Positions 50,256 through 59,873 of a stretch of 64,000 nucleotides of DNA are shown one piece after another (positions within the stretch are counted from its first letter, which is position 1; each line of letters opens with the position of its first letter). Source of the DNA: Mediterranea sp. An20 (lineage in GTDB: Bacteria > Bacteroidota > Bacteroidia > Bacteroidales > Bacteroidaceae). Made by a program: the position numbers and the translations under genes. The stretch is from the NCBI RefSeq assembly GCF_002160055.1, contig NZ_NFJV01000014.1, positions 1 through 64,000 on the forward strand, given 5' to 3'. The notes under the pieces are model-generated. The model was not told the DNA's origin. It saw nothing but the letters and a program-made list of their open reading frames with translations, and made no database searches.

Positions 50256-50343
50256 CGGAGAGACGGGGATTCGAACCCCGGATACCCTTTTGGAGTATAC
50301 ACGCTTTCCAGGCGTGCCTCTTCAACCACTCGAGCATCTCTCC
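50256..50343 (-). tRNA. tRNA-Ser (GGA)
   Basis: 88 nt, long variable arm (class II). Acceptor GGAGAGA pairs with TCTCTCC, discriminator G. T loop GGTTCGAATCCCC. Anticodon stem CACGC/GCGTG with loop CTGGAAA gives GGA, reading UCC/UCU. CCA not encoded. A TACTTTTG -7 box at 50410-50417 (minus strand) is a candidate promoter. Confidence 0.96.
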
Positions 50344-50476
50344 TTGGTTGATTGCCAAAAAAGAAAAACAAGAATCAGTAAGCCATACTACCTTCCCGTT
50401 TTTCGGGTGCAAAAGTAGTTTATTTTTTTGTTACTCGAAGCATTTCACCGCATTTATATTGCGAAAGGAGGTACAT

Positions 50477-51280
50477 TTAATATATTTTAAATATATCATC
50501 CCGTTCCTTCATGCCAAAGAAGGCCAGTGCATTTTCAGTAGTCACCTGAGCCACCTTCTCTGGGGCTTCTCCCATAATCTCGGCCAACTTCCGCATCGTA
50601 TCTCCCACAAAGGCGCTTTCATTCCTCTTCCCGCGGTGAGGCACCGGAGCCAGATAGGGAGCATCAGTCTCCAACACCATACGCTCCAAAGGTAAGTGTT
50701 TCAATACAGCAGGAAGAGACGATTTCTTGAATGTCACCACTCCGTTAATGCCCAACAGGAAACCGGGAAAGTCCAAGATGCGCCGCGCCTCTTCCTCCGT
50801 CCCTGTAAAGCAATGCATAATGCCTCGGAGAGATGTTGCCTTGTAAGGCAATAGTACGTCATATATCTCTTCGAAGGCTTCCCGGCAGTGAATCACAACG
50901 GGCAAGTTCTTGTCCAATGCCCATTGCAACTGCAGGTCAAACGCCTCGCGCTGCTCTCTGAGGAAAGTCTTATCCCAATAAAGGTCCATGCCAATCTCGC
51001 CTACAGCAACAAAAGGATGAGGAATTGCCAACTGCTGCTTCACCAATGCCAGCTCATCCCGATAATTCCCGCCAACCGACGTAGGGTGCAGGCCAATCAT
51101 CGGGAAACAATATTCTGCATACTCCTCACACACCTGCAACAAAGGCTTCAGAGTGGTACTGTCGATGTTAGGCATAAAGATATGCGACACCCCAGCCTGA
51201 CGGGCCCGCTCAATCACCTGAGGCAAATCATCAGCAAATTCCTCCAGAAAAAGATGCGAATGTGTATCTACCAGTTTCAT
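50477..51280 (-). CDS. tatD: TatD-family metal-dependent hydrolase
   Basis: 267 aa. TIM-barrel amidohydrolase with DNase/exonuclease activity in characterised members. Metal ligands: DTHSH (His7, His9), GEIGMDLYWD, VVIHCREA, HCFTG, and ETDAPYLAP with the last Asp. It starts 10 nt downstream of the 236-aa gene at 51290 and probably shares its transcript with that gene, the polyprenyl synthase gene and perhaps tonB. Confidence 0.93.
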   Translation of the reverse strand: MKLVDTHSHLFLEEFADDLPQVIERARQAGVSHIFMPNIDSTTLKPLLQVCEEYAEYCFPMIGLHPTSVGGNYRDELALVKQQLAIPHPFVAVGEIGMDLYWDKTFLREQREAFDLQLQWALDKNLPVVIHCREAFEEIYDVLLPYKATSLRGIMHCFTGTEEEARRILDFPGFLLGINGVVTFKKSSLPAVLKHLPLERMVLETDAPYLAPVPHRGKRNESAFVGDTMRKLAEIMGEAPEKVAQVTTENALAFFGMKERDDIFKIY

Positions 51281-51289
51281 AATTCAATC

Positions 51290-52000
51290 TTATAATTCAG
51301 TTTCATGTCTTTTCTCGCCGGTACGATAATAGTATATCACCCCATAAGCCCGACACTGTTCCAGACGTTTCTCTAAAGGCAGTACGTCGGCAAAAGCCTT
51401 TTCCACCTGATTCCATACATCCAGAATCAGCCGGTCGGCTTCTGCCCGCATAGCCGCCAGGGCTTCCAGGCTGCGGGCTGTTGCCACCTGTAAATTCTTC
51501 TGTTTCTCATAACTTTCCATAAAAATATCATAGTGCACTTTCACCTTGGCGATAGTAGGATTATAAATAGGAATTCCTCCTTGCCCCATACGCTTACGCT
51601 CCCCCTCTATCACTTTACGCCCCCAATCTGCCAAAGCGGTTTCCGACGACAAATCCGGCAACGCGTTTTCTTGGACATTTAAACCATACAACTCCTTCTG
51701 TATAGCCCGTATCTCATTGCGTATCACCGCCAGATTCAAGACCTGTATAAAATGCGATATGTACAAACGGGCCATCTTCACGTGACGGTGGTGTGCGGAT
51801 GCCGCCCGTGCCTGCCGTTCATAACACTCCGCATAATAGGATTGTGCAGCCTCAAACCTGACCAGAAAATTCTGCACAGCCTGCTGCGTCTTCAAAGAAA
51901 CGTTGGGGTCTATCACGCCGGACTCTCCACACTTTGCAACAACCGCTTTCATGGCCCGTATCCGCGCCTGGTCAGTATTGGGCAATCGTCTGTATGGCAT
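51290..52000 (-). CDS. Conserved hypothetical protein, helical
   Basis: 236 aa, predicted almost all alpha-helical with several heptad-like stretches (QARIRAMKAVVAKCGE, the AAMRAEADRLILDVWNQVEKAF segment). No signal peptide, no membrane span, no motif I can name. The tail RTGEKRHETEL is charged. It lies between tatD (10 nt) and the polyprenyl synthase gene (about 60 nt). Probably cytoplasmic; function unknown. Confidence 0.75.
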   Translation of the reverse strand: MPYRRLPNTDQARIRAMKAVVAKCGESGVIDPNVSLKTQQAVQNFLVRFEAAQSYYAECYERQARAASAHHRHVKMARLYISHFIQVLNLAVIRNEIRAIQKELYGLNVQENALPDLSSETALADWGRKVIEGERKRMGQGGIPIYNPTIAKVKVHYDIFMESYEKQKNLQVATARSLEALAAMRAEADRLILDVWNQVEKAFADVLPLEKRLEQCRAYGVIYYYRTGEKRHETEL

Positions 52001-52061
52001 TGTTTCAAATTAAAAAATTAAACGGGTATTCATGGTATTGCTCTCTCTGCCTGCACACGCG

Positions 52062-53036
52062 CTACACTTCCCGGAACATCAACTGCTCCATCAGTTCTTT
52101 CAAAGCCTGCTTGCGCTCATCCGACACGGCCACCGACAGCAAGGCTGCCCTTGCGCGGAATGTATATTCTTCCATCAGGCTCTCACACAGATTCTTTACA
52201 CCGATTTCATCATAGAGGGCTGTCACGGCTGTTATTTTCTTCTCGGGCACGTACGTATCTGCATCTATCCAGAAAGACAAGGCTCTGCGTTGCTGTTCAT
52301 CTGCCCGCTCAAAAGCCTTGATTAATAAATAAGTCTTCTTATTGCACAAGATGTCACCACCGATATTCTTACCAAACACCTCCGGATTTCCATACACATC
52401 CAACAGATCGTCTTTTAACTGAAAGGCTACCCCAAGATTGATGCCGAAATCATACAAACGGTCGGCATCTTCCTGCGAAGCACCTGCCAGGACAGCTCCT
52501 ATTTTCAGGCTGCATGCCAACAGGACGGAGGTCTTCAAACGTATCATCTCAAGATATTCTGCCTCTGAAACATCTTTCCGAGATTCAAACTCCATGTCCA
52601 TCTGTTGCCCTTCGCAGATCTCCAAAGCTGTCATGCTAAACAGATCCAACACTTCCTTCAAACTGGCAGAAGGGCAAGCCGCCATAAACTGATAGGCCAG
52701 CACAAGCATGGCATCTCCCGAAAGAATGGCTGCATTCTCATTCCAGACTTTATGCACGGTAGACTTACCACGACGCATCTCGGCTTTGTCCATCAGGTCG
52801 TCGTGCAAGAGCGTATAATTGTGGTAGACCTCAATGCCCGTGGCCGGAGAAAAGATTAGCTCCACATCTTCCTTATACAAGTTATAAGCCATCAGCATCA
52901 GCAAAGGTCTGATACGTTTTCCACCCAAAGACAAGACGTATGAAACGGGTTCATATAGCCCTTCAGGCTGACGAGTAAACTTTAACTCGCTTATGTGGCG
53001 GTTTATTTTCTCCAGAAGTTCGTTAGTTGTAAACAT
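52062..53036 (-). CDS. Polyprenyl (prenyl) diphosphate synthase
   Basis: 324 aa. Class I trans-prenyltransferase, condensing IPP onto allylic diphosphates. The two aspartate-rich motifs are LLHDDLMD (Asp79, Asp80, Asp83) and LKDDLLD (about 209-215), with GGKRIRP at residues 38-44. The residue just before the first motif (LLHDD with Tyr/Leu upstream) does not let me fix chain length; geranylgeranyl- or farnesyl-type are both possible. It consumes the output of the MEP pathway whose enzyme dxr is also in this window. Confidence 0.92.
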   Translation of the reverse strand: MFTTNELLEKINRHISELKFTRQPEGLYEPVSYVLSLGGKRIRPLLMLMAYNLYKEDVELIFSPATGIEVYHNYTLLHDDLMDKAEMRRGKSTVHKVWNENAAILSGDAMLVLAYQFMAACPSASLKEVLDLFSMTALEICEGQQMDMEFESRKDVSEAEYLEMIRLKTSVLLACSLKIGAVLAGASQEDADRLYDFGINLGVAFQLKDDLLDVYGNPEVFGKNIGGDILCNKKTYLLIKAFERADEQQRRALSFWIDADTYVPEKKITAVTALYDEIGVKNLCESLMEEYTFRARAALLSVAVSDERKQALKELMEQLMFREV

Positions 53037-53064
53037 AACAATATATCAAAATTAAGTTTCTCTG

Positions 53065-53757
53065 TTATAACTGGAACACGACAGGCAGCGTATAACGCAC
53101 ACGCACCGCCTTCCCTCCCCGCATTCCCGGCTTCCAACGGGGCATCCCCCTCAACACGCGAACAGCCTCACTGTCAAGCAAAGGATGTATCCCCTGCAAC
53201 ACTTGCACATCAGTAATGCTGCCATCTGCATTCACCACGAACTGGCACAAAACCGCACCTTGAATATGATGCTCCCAAGCGGCCTGAGGGTAGTGAATGT
53301 GTTGCGTCAGATAACGCATCAACCCCTTTTGCCCATCCCAAGGGAACTCCGGCAATATATCCACCACGACAAAAGGTTCTTCACTTGCGGGATATTTCTT
53401 CAAATCATATACATCCTCTTCAATACGTTCTTCCCCACCACTGCCCAAGGGTTCTGCTGAGAACTCTACCGGACTATCCTCGGCGGCATCATTTTCAACT
53501 ACTGTCGGTTTATCCTCCACAACAGGCAAAGGCTTGGCAGGGACAGGAAGAGGCACAATGGGATGTTCCACCAGCGGGACTTCAAGTTCCTCTTCAAAAA
53601 CCAAATCAGAAAGTAAAGCATCCATACTGTCTATGTCATCCTGTTCTGTCCACTCAAGAGCAACGAACAAGACAGCCAATGCCACCACAAAACCCACCAG
53701 TAACCTGGTCGTTCGATGTGGCTCCAAATCTGCAGCAGGAGACTTTTTTATTTCCAT
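53065..53757 (-). CDS. TonB-family energy-transducing protein
   Basis: 230 aa. A cytoplasmic N-terminus (about 1-18), one membrane span LLVGFVVALAVLFVALEW (about 20-37), a Pro/Val/Glu-rich periplasm-spanning linker (about 60-130) and a C-terminal TonB domain with FVVNADGSITDVQVLQGIHP (about 172-191) and PRWKPGMRGGKAVRVRYTLPVVF. It transfers ExbBD energy to TonB-dependent outer-membrane receptors; ExbB/ExbD genes are 5 kb away at 46-48 kb. TAATTTTG at 53797-53804 (minus strand) is a possible -7 box. Confidence 0.9.
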   Translation of the reverse strand: MEIKKSPAADLEPHRTTRLLVGFVVALAVLFVALEWTEQDDIDSMDALLSDLVFEEELEVPLVEHPIVPLPVPAKPLPVVEDKPTVVENDAAEDSPVEFSAEPLGSGGEERIEEDVYDLKKYPASEEPFVVVDILPEFPWDGQKGLMRYLTQHIHYPQAAWEHHIQGAVLCQFVVNADGSITDVQVLQGIHPLLDSEAVRVLRGMPRWKPGMRGGKAVRVRYTLPVVFQL

Positions 53758-53966
53758 GAAGTTAGTTCATCCACAATATATTCATTCCCTACAGGGCAAA
53801 ATTAATGCATTTCTACCTAAAAGCCAGCATAAAAAGCGTTTTTCTGAAGAAAAAAACAAAAGGGGCAGTGTTTCTGCACAGCCGTTTCCTTGTTTCACCA
53901 CGGTCCCAACCACTCACTAAAACAATAAGGCACCATAACAACCTGACAGTAAAGAGCACCTTTTTT

Positions 53967-54155
53967 CTACACATGAAAGAATTGCCTGTTGCCAAACAGC
54001 CGAGCAGCAGACTTCCAAGTGAACACATAGACATCCCCGTTCAAGGGATCCAGATGGCAGGAACGGATGGCACCGCACAGGCTGTCAACGCCCTTGCGCA
54101 AGTCTACCGGGTTGCGGCTCATTACAAAGCGGTTGCTTTCATTCAGGTTGAACAT
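53967..54155 (-). pseudogene. IS66-family TnpB remnant
   Basis: 62 codons. MFNLNESNRFVMSRNPVDLRKGVDSLCG and LNGDVYVF match the start of IS66 Orf2/TnpB; the protein diverges at TWKSAARLFGNRQ, about half of the usual 115 residues, and the rest of the element (TnpA, the TnpC transposase, terminal repeats) is absent. A fossil of an insertion between rplQ and the tonB-like gene. The upstream sequence has a 17-bp tandem duplication (54207-54240). Confidence 0.75.
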
Positions 54156-54206
54156 GGCTTTTTTGAGGACAAAGGTCGGAACTTCCTGAAAATCCTAAAA
54201 CACGAC

Positions 54207-54240
54207 GGATTTCGGATGGTTACGGATTTCGGATGGTTAC
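54207..54240. repeat. 17-bp direct duplication
   Basis: GGATTTCGGATGGTTAC occurs twice head to tail (54207-54223, 54224-54240) between the ribosomal operon terminator and the IS66 remnant. Confidence 0.85.
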
Positions 54241-54250
54241 AGTACCATAA

Positions 54251-54285
54251 TAAAAAAGGGATGTATCTTCCAACAGATACATCCC
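54251..54285 (-). terminator. Terminator of the spc/alpha ribosomal operon
   Basis: Minus-strand GGGATGTATC (complement of 54276-54285) pairs with GATACATCCC (complement of 54258-54267), 8-nt loop, then TTTTTTATTA. Twenty-three nt after the rplQ stop. A strong Rho-independent terminator closing the operon. Confidence 0.93.
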
Positions 54286-54308
54286 CTATCGTAATAAGAG
54301 CAAATTTA

Positions 54309-54809
54309 TTATTCAGCAGCAGCTTCAGTCTTAGTTTCTTCAGCAGCCGGAGTCTCAGCGGCAGCTTCAGCAGGTGCGGCAGCAGCGGCATTCTTCTTCG
54401 AACGGCGCGTACGCGTTACCTTCTTGGCAACCTTGTCCTTAGCCATGTTCTCATCGTAGTCTACAAGTTCGATGAAGCACATCTCGGCGTTGTCACCCAA
54501 ACGGTGTCCCGTGCGGATGATGCGTGTATAGCCTCCGGGACGGTCAGCAATCTTCACGGAAATTTCCTTGAAGAGTTCAGTTACAGCATATTTGTCCTGC
54601 AGGTAGCTGAACACGACGCGGCGCGAGTTGGTCGTATCGTTTTTAGACTTCGTGAGCAGAGGCTCAACATACTTCTTCAAAGCCTTAGCCTTGGCAACGG
54701 TCGTAGTGATTCTTTTGTGCTTAATCAGAGAAATAGCCATATTAGCCAACATGGCCTTTCTATGAGAAGCAGTACGACCCAAATGGTTGAATTTCTTATT
54801 GTGTCTCAT
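54309..54809 (-). CDS. rplQ: Large-subunit ribosomal protein L17 with extended tail
   Basis: 166 aa, about 40 longer than E. coli L17. Residues 1-120 are a normal L17 ([42 protein letters not shown]). The tail after [10 protein letters not shown] is almost only Ala, Glu, Pro and Thr, a Bacteroidetes-type low-complexity extension. It starts 3 nt after the rpoA stop and is the last gene of the operon. Confidence 0.97.
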   Translation of the reverse strand: MRHNKKFNHLGRTASHRKAMLANMAISLIKHKRITTTVAKAKALKKYVEPLLTKSKNDTTNSRRVVFSYLQDKYAVTELFKEISVKIADRPGGYTRIIRTGHRLGDNAEMCFIELVDYDENMAKDKVAKKVTRTRRSKKNAAAAAPAEAAAETPAAEETKTEAAAE

Positions 54810-54812
54810 TGT

Positions 54813-55805
54813 TTATTCTTTGTCTAATTTATATTTAGAAATATCGGTTCCAAACGACAGATTCAGACTCTCCAGCAAATCATCAAGCTCGGTGAGCGAT
54901 TTCTTTCCGAAGTTTCTGAACTTCAGCAAATCCGTCTTATTGAACTGCACCAGGTCGCCCAGCGTTTCTACATCGGCAGCCTTCAAACAGTTGAGGGCAC
55001 GCACAGAGAGATCCATATCGACCAGTTTCGTCTTCAGCAATTGACGCATGTGCAGCACTTCTTCATCAAACTCTTCATTACCATCAGCATCGTTGGTTTC
55101 AAGTGTAATCTTCTCGTCGGAGAAGAGCATGAAGTGATGAATCAGAATCTTGGCTGCTTCTTTCAGAGCCTCTTTCGGGTGTATGGAACCATCGGTAGTA
55201 ATCTCCAGTATCAGCTTATCGTAGTCGGTCTTCTGCTCGACACGGTACGGCTCAATCTGATACTTGACATTACGTATCGGAGTATAGATTGAATCGATAG
55301 GAATTGCATTCACATCGGTGCAGAAATCCCGGTTCTCATCGGCAGGGACATAGCCACGGCCCTTATTGATAGTCAGGTCAATCTGCATCGTTGCTTTGGG
55401 ATCCAAATGACAAATAACTAATTCAGGATTTAACACTTCAAATCCAGTCAAATACTTACCTATGTCACCGGCCTTGAATTCAGTCGCATTCTCAACCGTA
55501 ATGCTGACTTTCTCACTCTCGAATTCCTCCACTACTTGTTTGAATCTCACTTGCTTCAGATTCAAGATAATGTTAGTAACATCCTCCTTGACTCCGGGAA
55601 CACTGGAAAATTCATGCTCAACCCCTTCAATCTTGATAGTGGTGATAGCAAAACCTTCCAATGAAGAGAGCAGGATGCGGCGCAATGCATTACCGACGGT
55701 AATACCGAAACCGGGTTCCAACGGACGGAATTCGAACTTGCCGAATTTGGAGTCCGCCTCCAACATTAATACTTTATCAGGTTTTTGAAATGCTAATATC
55801 GCCAT
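54813..55805 (-). CDS. rpoA: RNA polymerase alpha subunit
   Basis: 330 aa. Scaffolds core RNA polymerase and binds UP elements and activators. The N-terminal domain (about 1-235, [27 protein letters not shown]) dimerises; the C-terminal domain (about 250-320, [25 protein letters not shown]) carries the helix-hairpin-helix DNA-binding part. Located between rpsD and rplQ as in most bacteria; 11 nt after rpsD. Confidence 0.98.
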   Translation of the reverse strand: MAILAFQKPDKVLMLEADSKFGKFEFRPLEPGFGITVGNALRRILLSSLEGFAITTIKIEGVEHEFSSVPGVKEDVTNIILNLKQVRFKQVVEEFESEKVSITVENATEFKAGDIGKYLTGFEVLNPELVICHLDPKATMQIDLTINKGRGYVPADENRDFCTDVNAIPIDSIYTPIRNVKYQIEPYRVEQKTDYDKLILEITTDGSIHPKEALKEAAKILIHHFMLFSDEKITLETNDADGNEEFDEEVLHMRQLLKTKLVDMDLSVRALNCLKAADVETLGDLVQFNKTDLLKFRNFGKKSLTELDDLLESLNLSFGTDISKYKLDKE

Positions 55806-55816
55806 GAAATTAATTA

Positions 55817-56422
55817 TTATTTAGAATACAATTCTACGATCAAATGTTCTTTAATATTTTCAGGAATGTCTGCTCTTTCAGGCACATGAAGCAACTTACC
55901 AACCTTTGCATTGTCATCCCATTCCAACCAAGGATATTTGCTGTGGTTGAATCCAGCCAACGAATTGGCAATAACCTCAAGCGACTTAGAGCGTTCACGC
56001 ACACCCACCACTTGACCAGGCTTAACCGCATAAGACGGAATATTAACCACTTCGCCATCTACAGTAATGTGTCTGTGGCTTACCAGCTGACGGGCAGCGG
56101 CACGCGTAGGAGCGATACCCAAGCGATAAACAATATTGTCTAAGCGACCTTCCAGCAACTGAAGCAGGACTTCACCCGTAATGCCTTTGGCGGTGGCTGC
56201 CTTCTCAAACAAATTGCGGAACTGTTTTTCCAAAACGCCGTATGTATATTTGGCTTTTTGCTTTTCACGCAACTGCACACCATATTCAGAAGTCTTTCTC
56301 TTTCTGGAATTACCATGTTGTCCAGGAGGATAGTTCTTTTTCGAGAGAACTTTATCAGCTCCAAAAATACCTTCACCGAATTTACGGGCTATTCTTGATT
56401 TTGGTCCAGTATATCTAGCCAT
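55817..56422 (-). CDS. rpsD: Small-subunit ribosomal protein S4
   Basis: 201 aa. Primary 16S-binding protein that nucleates 30S assembly. [17 protein letters not shown] start, S4 core and the S4/HMM RNA-binding domain ([39 protein letters not shown]). Lies between rpsK and rpoA; some 120 nt of non-coding sequence with no clear terminator separates it from rpsK upstream. Confidence 0.98.
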   Translation of the reverse strand: MARYTGPKSRIARKFGEGIFGADKVLSKKNYPPGQHGNSRKRKTSEYGVQLREKQKAKYTYGVLEKQFRNLFEKAATAKGITGEVLLQLLEGRLDNIVYRLGIAPTRAAARQLVSHRHITVDGEVVNIPSYAVKPGQVVGVRERSKSLEVIANSLAGFNHSKYPWLEWDDNAKVGKLLHVPERADIPENIKEHLIVELYSK

Positions 56423-56542
56423 TTTTCTTTCTTAATTTTAAATTGTTATTGATGAACTCAATTTGTTGCAGCCGCGATTGCAGAGAAGAATTTGATACAA
56501 TCCAATAACAAAATCAAGTTTCATTCTAATTAAAGGTAATTT

Positions 56543-56932
56543 TTATACTCTACGTCTTTTCGGAGGACGACATCCGTTATGCGGCAACGGCGTAACGTCG
56601 ATAATTTCTGTCACTTCGATACCTGCACCATGAACGGTTCTGATAGCAGACTCACGGCCATTGCCCGGACCCTTCACGTATGCCTTCACTTTTCTCAAGC
56701 CCAAATCATACGCAACTTTTGCACAATCCTGTGCAGCCATTTGTGCGGCATACGGCGTGTTCTTCTTGGAACCTCTGAATCCCATTTTTCCGGCAGAAGA
56801 CCAAGAGATAATCTGGCCTTCGCTGTTTGCCAGAGAAACAATAATGTTGTTAAAAGAGGAATGAACGTGCAATTGACCGTTGGCATCCACCTTTACATTT
56901 TTCTTTTTTGCTGCAACTGTTTTTTTTGCCAT
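56543..56932 (-). CDS. rpsK: Small-subunit ribosomal protein S11
   Basis: 129 aa. A 30S platform protein. The basic start [20 protein letters not shown] is followed by [43 protein letters not shown], and the C-terminus is the family signature [18 protein letters not shown]. 13 nt after rpsM. Confidence 0.98.
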   Translation of the reverse strand: MAKKTVAAKKKNVKVDANGQLHVHSSFNNIIVSLANSEGQIISWSSAGKMGFRGSKKNTPYAAQMAAQDCAKVAYDLGLRKVKAYVKGPGNGRESAIRTVHGAGIEVTEIIDVTPLPHNGCRPPKRRRV

Positions 56933-56944
56933 ATCAACTAATTA

Positions 56945-57325
56945 TTATTTAGTAGCTTTTTTCTTATTAGCAACGGTTTTCTTCTTACCCTTACGTGTAC
57001 GAGCATTGTTCTTCGTGCTTTGGCCTCTAACGGGCAAGCCCAGACGATGACGCACACCACGGTAACAACCGATATCCATCAGACGCTTAATGTTCAATTG
57101 AACCTCAGAACGAAGGTCACCTTCCACTTTGTACTCTGCGCCAATGATCTCACGAATCTTGGCAGCCTGATCATCCGTCCAGTCTTTTACTTTCAGGTCT
57201 TTGTCAACACCTGCTTTATCCAATATTTTTGCTGAACTACTACGACCTATTCCATAAATATAGGTCAAAGCGATTTCACCTCTCTTGTTTTGGGGCAAAT
57301 CGACACCAACTATTCTTATAGCCAT
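56945..57325 (-). CDS. rpsM: Small-subunit ribosomal protein S13
   Basis: 126 aa. Contacts the 50S subunit and tRNA at the P site. [31 protein letters not shown] start, helix-two-turn-helix ([16 protein letters not shown]) and the basic C-terminus [27 protein letters not shown]. It stands after rpmJ (36 nt). Confidence 0.98.
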   Translation of the reverse strand: MAIRIVGVDLPQNKRGEIALTYIYGIGRSSSAKILDKAGVDKDLKVKDWTDDQAAKIREIIGAEYKVEGDLRSEVQLNIKRLMDIGCYRGVRHRLGLPVRGQSTKNNARTRKGKKKTVANKKKATK

Positions 57326-57360
57326 ATACTAAGATTATTTTTTTTGCAAAAATAATAAAT

Positions 57361-57477
57361 TTATCCTTGACGTTGCTTATACTTAGGATTTTTCTTGTTA
57401 ATCACATACAAACGGCCTTTGCGTCTAACGATTTTACATTCCGGTGTACGTTTCTTTAAAGATGCTCTTACTTTCAT
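57361..57477 (-). CDS. rpmJ: Large-subunit ribosomal protein L36, zinc-free type
   Basis: 38 aa, too short for usual ORF cut-offs. Starts [17 protein letters not shown] and ends [10 protein letters not shown]. Of the zinc ligands of typical L36 (Cys11, Cys14, Cys27, His32-33) only Cys14 is kept; 11 is Thr, 27 is Asn and the His position is Tyr. Hence a C-minus, zinc-independent L36. It lies between infA (9 nt) and rpsM (35 nt) as expected. Confidence 0.97.
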   Translation of the reverse strand: MKVRASLKKRTPECKIVRRKGRLYVINKKNPKYKQRQG

Positions 57478-57486
57478 ATCTCAATG

Positions 57487-57705
57487 TTATTTATATCTAA
57501 AGACAATTCTACCTTTTGACAAATCATAAGGGGACATTTCAACTCTCACTTTATCACCCGGCAAGATTTTGATGTAATGCATACGCATCTTACCAGAAAT
57601 ATGCGCAGTAATTTCATGTCCGTTTTCCAATTCTACCCGAAACATTGCGTTGGACAATGCTTCTACGATTACTCCATCTTGTTCGATTGCAGATTGCTTC
57701 GCCAT
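57487..57705 (-). CDS. infA: Translation initiation factor IF-1
   Basis: 72 aa, the usual size. OB-fold protein that binds the 30S A site. Starts [30 protein letters not shown] and ends [11 protein letters not shown], both diagnostic. Lies between map (9 nt) and rpmJ (9 nt), the standard arrangement; the gene is probably essential. Confidence 0.98.
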   Translation of the reverse strand: MAKQSAIEQDGVIVEALSNAMFRVELENGHEITAHISGKMRMHYIKILPGDKVRVEMSPYDLSKGRIVFRYK

Positions 57706-57714
57706 ATTAATTCT

Positions 57715-58512
57715 TTAAATTGCGTTATCTCCTAATACTTCTTCAATGAAATCAAATGATGACAAAATATCAGCTTTTCCTGATGTAATTGCAATGGTAT
57801 GTTCAAAATGGGCAGCACACTTTCTGTCTTTCGTACGAACTGACCAATTATCATTCTCCATCACAATCTGTCTGGCTCCCAAAGTAATCATTGGCTCGAT
57901 AGCAATACACAAACCCTTCTTCAACACCGTTCCATAACCACGCTTTCCATAATTAGGAACTTGCGGATCTTCGTGCATTTCTTTTCCGATACCATGCCCC
58001 ACAAACTCACGGACAACACCGTAAGAATGTGCTTCGCAATGTTGCTGAATGGCATATCCTATATCACCGATGCGCTTACCTGGCACAGCATTTTCAATGC
58101 CAAGATAAAGAGCCTCTTTCGTGACTCTCAAAAGTTGACGAATCTCCTCTGCAACTTCACCCACACAAAAAGTATAAGCGGAATCCCCGCAAAAACCATT
58201 CATATAGGTACCACAGTCCACAGAGAGAATATCACCGTCCTTCAACACGACATTTCCCGGAATACCATGTACTACCTGCTCATTGACAGAAGTACAGATT
58301 GAAGCGGGAAACGGAGATCCATAAGGATTAGGAAATCCCTTGAATGTAGGGACAGCACCATTATCGCGAATGAATTCTTCGGCTATCTTGTCAAGTTCTC
58401 CGGTAGTAACTCCTGGCTTGACAGCTTTGGCTATTTCTGCCAAAGTCTGTCCTACCAGTAAGTTACTCTTACGAAGTAACTCAATTTCATCATCCGTTTT
58501 AAGAAATATCAT
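57715..58512 (-). CDS. map: Methionine aminopeptidase (type I)
   Basis: 265 aa. Removes the initiator Met from nascent proteins. The five metal ligands of the M24 fold are visible in the segments SVDCGTYMNGFCGD (two Asp), FVGHGIGKEMHEDP (His), and FEHTIAI (Glu), with EPMI in between. Lies between secY (13 nt) and infA; adk, often found here, is absent. Confidence 0.97.
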   Translation of the reverse strand: MIFLKTDDEIELLRKSNLLVGQTLAEIAKAVKPGVTTGELDKIAEEFIRDNGAVPTFKGFPNPYGSPFPASICTSVNEQVVHGIPGNVVLKDGDILSVDCGTYMNGFCGDSAYTFCVGEVAEEIRQLLRVTKEALYLGIENAVPGKRIGDIGYAIQQHCEAHSYGVVREFVGHGIGKEMHEDPQVPNYGKRGYGTVLKKGLCIAIEPMITLGARQIVMENDNWSVRTKDRKCAAHFEHTIAITSGKADILSSFDFIEEVLGDNAI

Positions 58513-58525
58513 CTTCTTCTCCCAA

Positions 58526-59869
58526 TTAATAGGCGGCTATATTAGCGCTACGACCCTTGATTCGTCCGGTTTTCAACAAGCCGTCATAATGTCTCATCAA
58601 CAAATGACTCTCAACCTGCTGCAATGTATCAAGAACTACACCGACCAGAATCAACAACGAAGTACCACCAAAGAACTGTGCGAATTCCGAGGTCACACCA
58701 AACAAGCCTGCAAAAGCCGGCATGATAGCAACCAAGGCCAAGAAGAAAGAACCCGGCAAAGTAATGCGCGACATAATCACATCAATATATTCTGCCGTAC
58801 TTTTTCCGGGCTTGATTCCCGGAATAAAGCCATTATTCCTCTTCATATCCTCGGCCATCTGAGTAGGATTTATAGTAATTGCGGTATAGAAATAAGTAAA
58901 GACAATGATCAATATCGCAAAAACCAGATTATACCAGAAACTCGTATGGTCAGTAAACGCACGGGCAAAACCACTCAAATTATCAACATTGGAAAAACCG
59001 ATGAAAGTGATAGGGATGAACATGATTGCCTGAGCAAAGATGATAGGCATCACGTTAGCAGCATTAACCTTCAAAGGGATGTACTGACGCGCACCACCAT
59101 ATTGCTTGTTGCCCACTATTTTCTTTGCATACTGCACAGGTATCTTACGGGTTCCCTGAACCAAAAGAATAGCAGCAGCAATCACCAACAGCAAAACAAC
59201 AATCTCAATCAAGAACATCACCAGACCACCCGTCTTATCAGTCATACGGGAAATCAACTCCTGAAACAGCGATTGAGGCAAACGGGCAATGATACCGACC
59301 ATAATAATCAATGAGATACCGTTACCGATACCCTTATCCGTAATACGCTCGCCCAGCCACAAGATGAACATACTTCCAGCAGCCAAGAATATGGTGGAAG
59401 CAACCATAAACCAAGTCCAGTCTAATGAAGCATTTAAGGAAGGACCTGCCTGCATTTTCAAGTTGAACAAATAGGAAGGTGCCTGAACAAACAACACGAG
59501 AATCGTAAGATAACGCGTGTATTGATTCATCTTCCTTCTGCCACTCTCGCCTTCACGCTGTAACTTCTGGAAATAAGGAACAGCTATTCCTAACAACTGA
59601 ATTACAATAGAGGCAGAGATGTAAGGCATAATTCCCAATGCAAAAATAGAAGCATTTGAGAATGCTCCACCCGAAAACATATTCAGCAAGGCTAAAAGGC
59701 CCTCACTTGTTTGTTGATGCAATTGCGAAAGCATTGACGGATTGATACCCGGCAATACAACGTATGAACCGAAACGGTAAATTGCCACAAACAATATGGT
59801 AATGAGGATCCGTTGCCTCAGATCCTCAATTTTCCATATATTCTTTAATGTTTCAATAGCTTTTCTCAT
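58526..59869 (-). CDS. secY: Preprotein translocase subunit SecY
   Basis: 447 aa, ten membrane spans. Channel of the Sec translocon. Diagnostic segments: LPGINPSMLSQL, GIMPYISASIVIQLLGIAVPYF, GQGT-like VQGTRKIPVQYAKK and PTQMAEDMKRNNGFIPGIKPGK. Starts 5 nt after the rplO stop, ends 13 nt before map. Conserved spc-operon position. Confidence 0.98.
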   Translation of the reverse strand: MRKAIETLKNIWKIEDLRQRILITILFVAIYRFGSYVVLPGINPSMLSQLHQQTSEGLLALLNMFSGGAFSNASIFALGIMPYISASIVIQLLGIAVPYFQKLQREGESGRRKMNQYTRYLTILVLFVQAPSYLFNLKMQAGPSLNASLDWTWFMVASTIFLAAGSMFILWLGERITDKGIGNGISLIIMVGIIARLPQSLFQELISRMTDKTGGLVMFLIEIVVLLLVIAAAILLVQGTRKIPVQYAKKIVGNKQYGGARQYIPLKVNAANVMPIIFAQAIMFIPITFIGFSNVDNLSGFARAFTDHTSFWYNLVFAILIIVFTYFYTAITINPTQMAEDMKRNNGFIPGIKPGKSTAEYIDVIMSRITLPGSFFLALVAIMPAFAGLFGVTSEFAQFFGGTSLLILVGVVLDTLQQVESHLLMRHYDGLLKTGRIKGRSANIAAY

Positions 59870-59873
59870 TGAA

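Noticed and set aside
57700..58525. Missing adk between secY and map as a deletion
   Set aside because: secY, map and infA are tightly spaced with intact ends; absence of adk here is normal for Bacteroidales.
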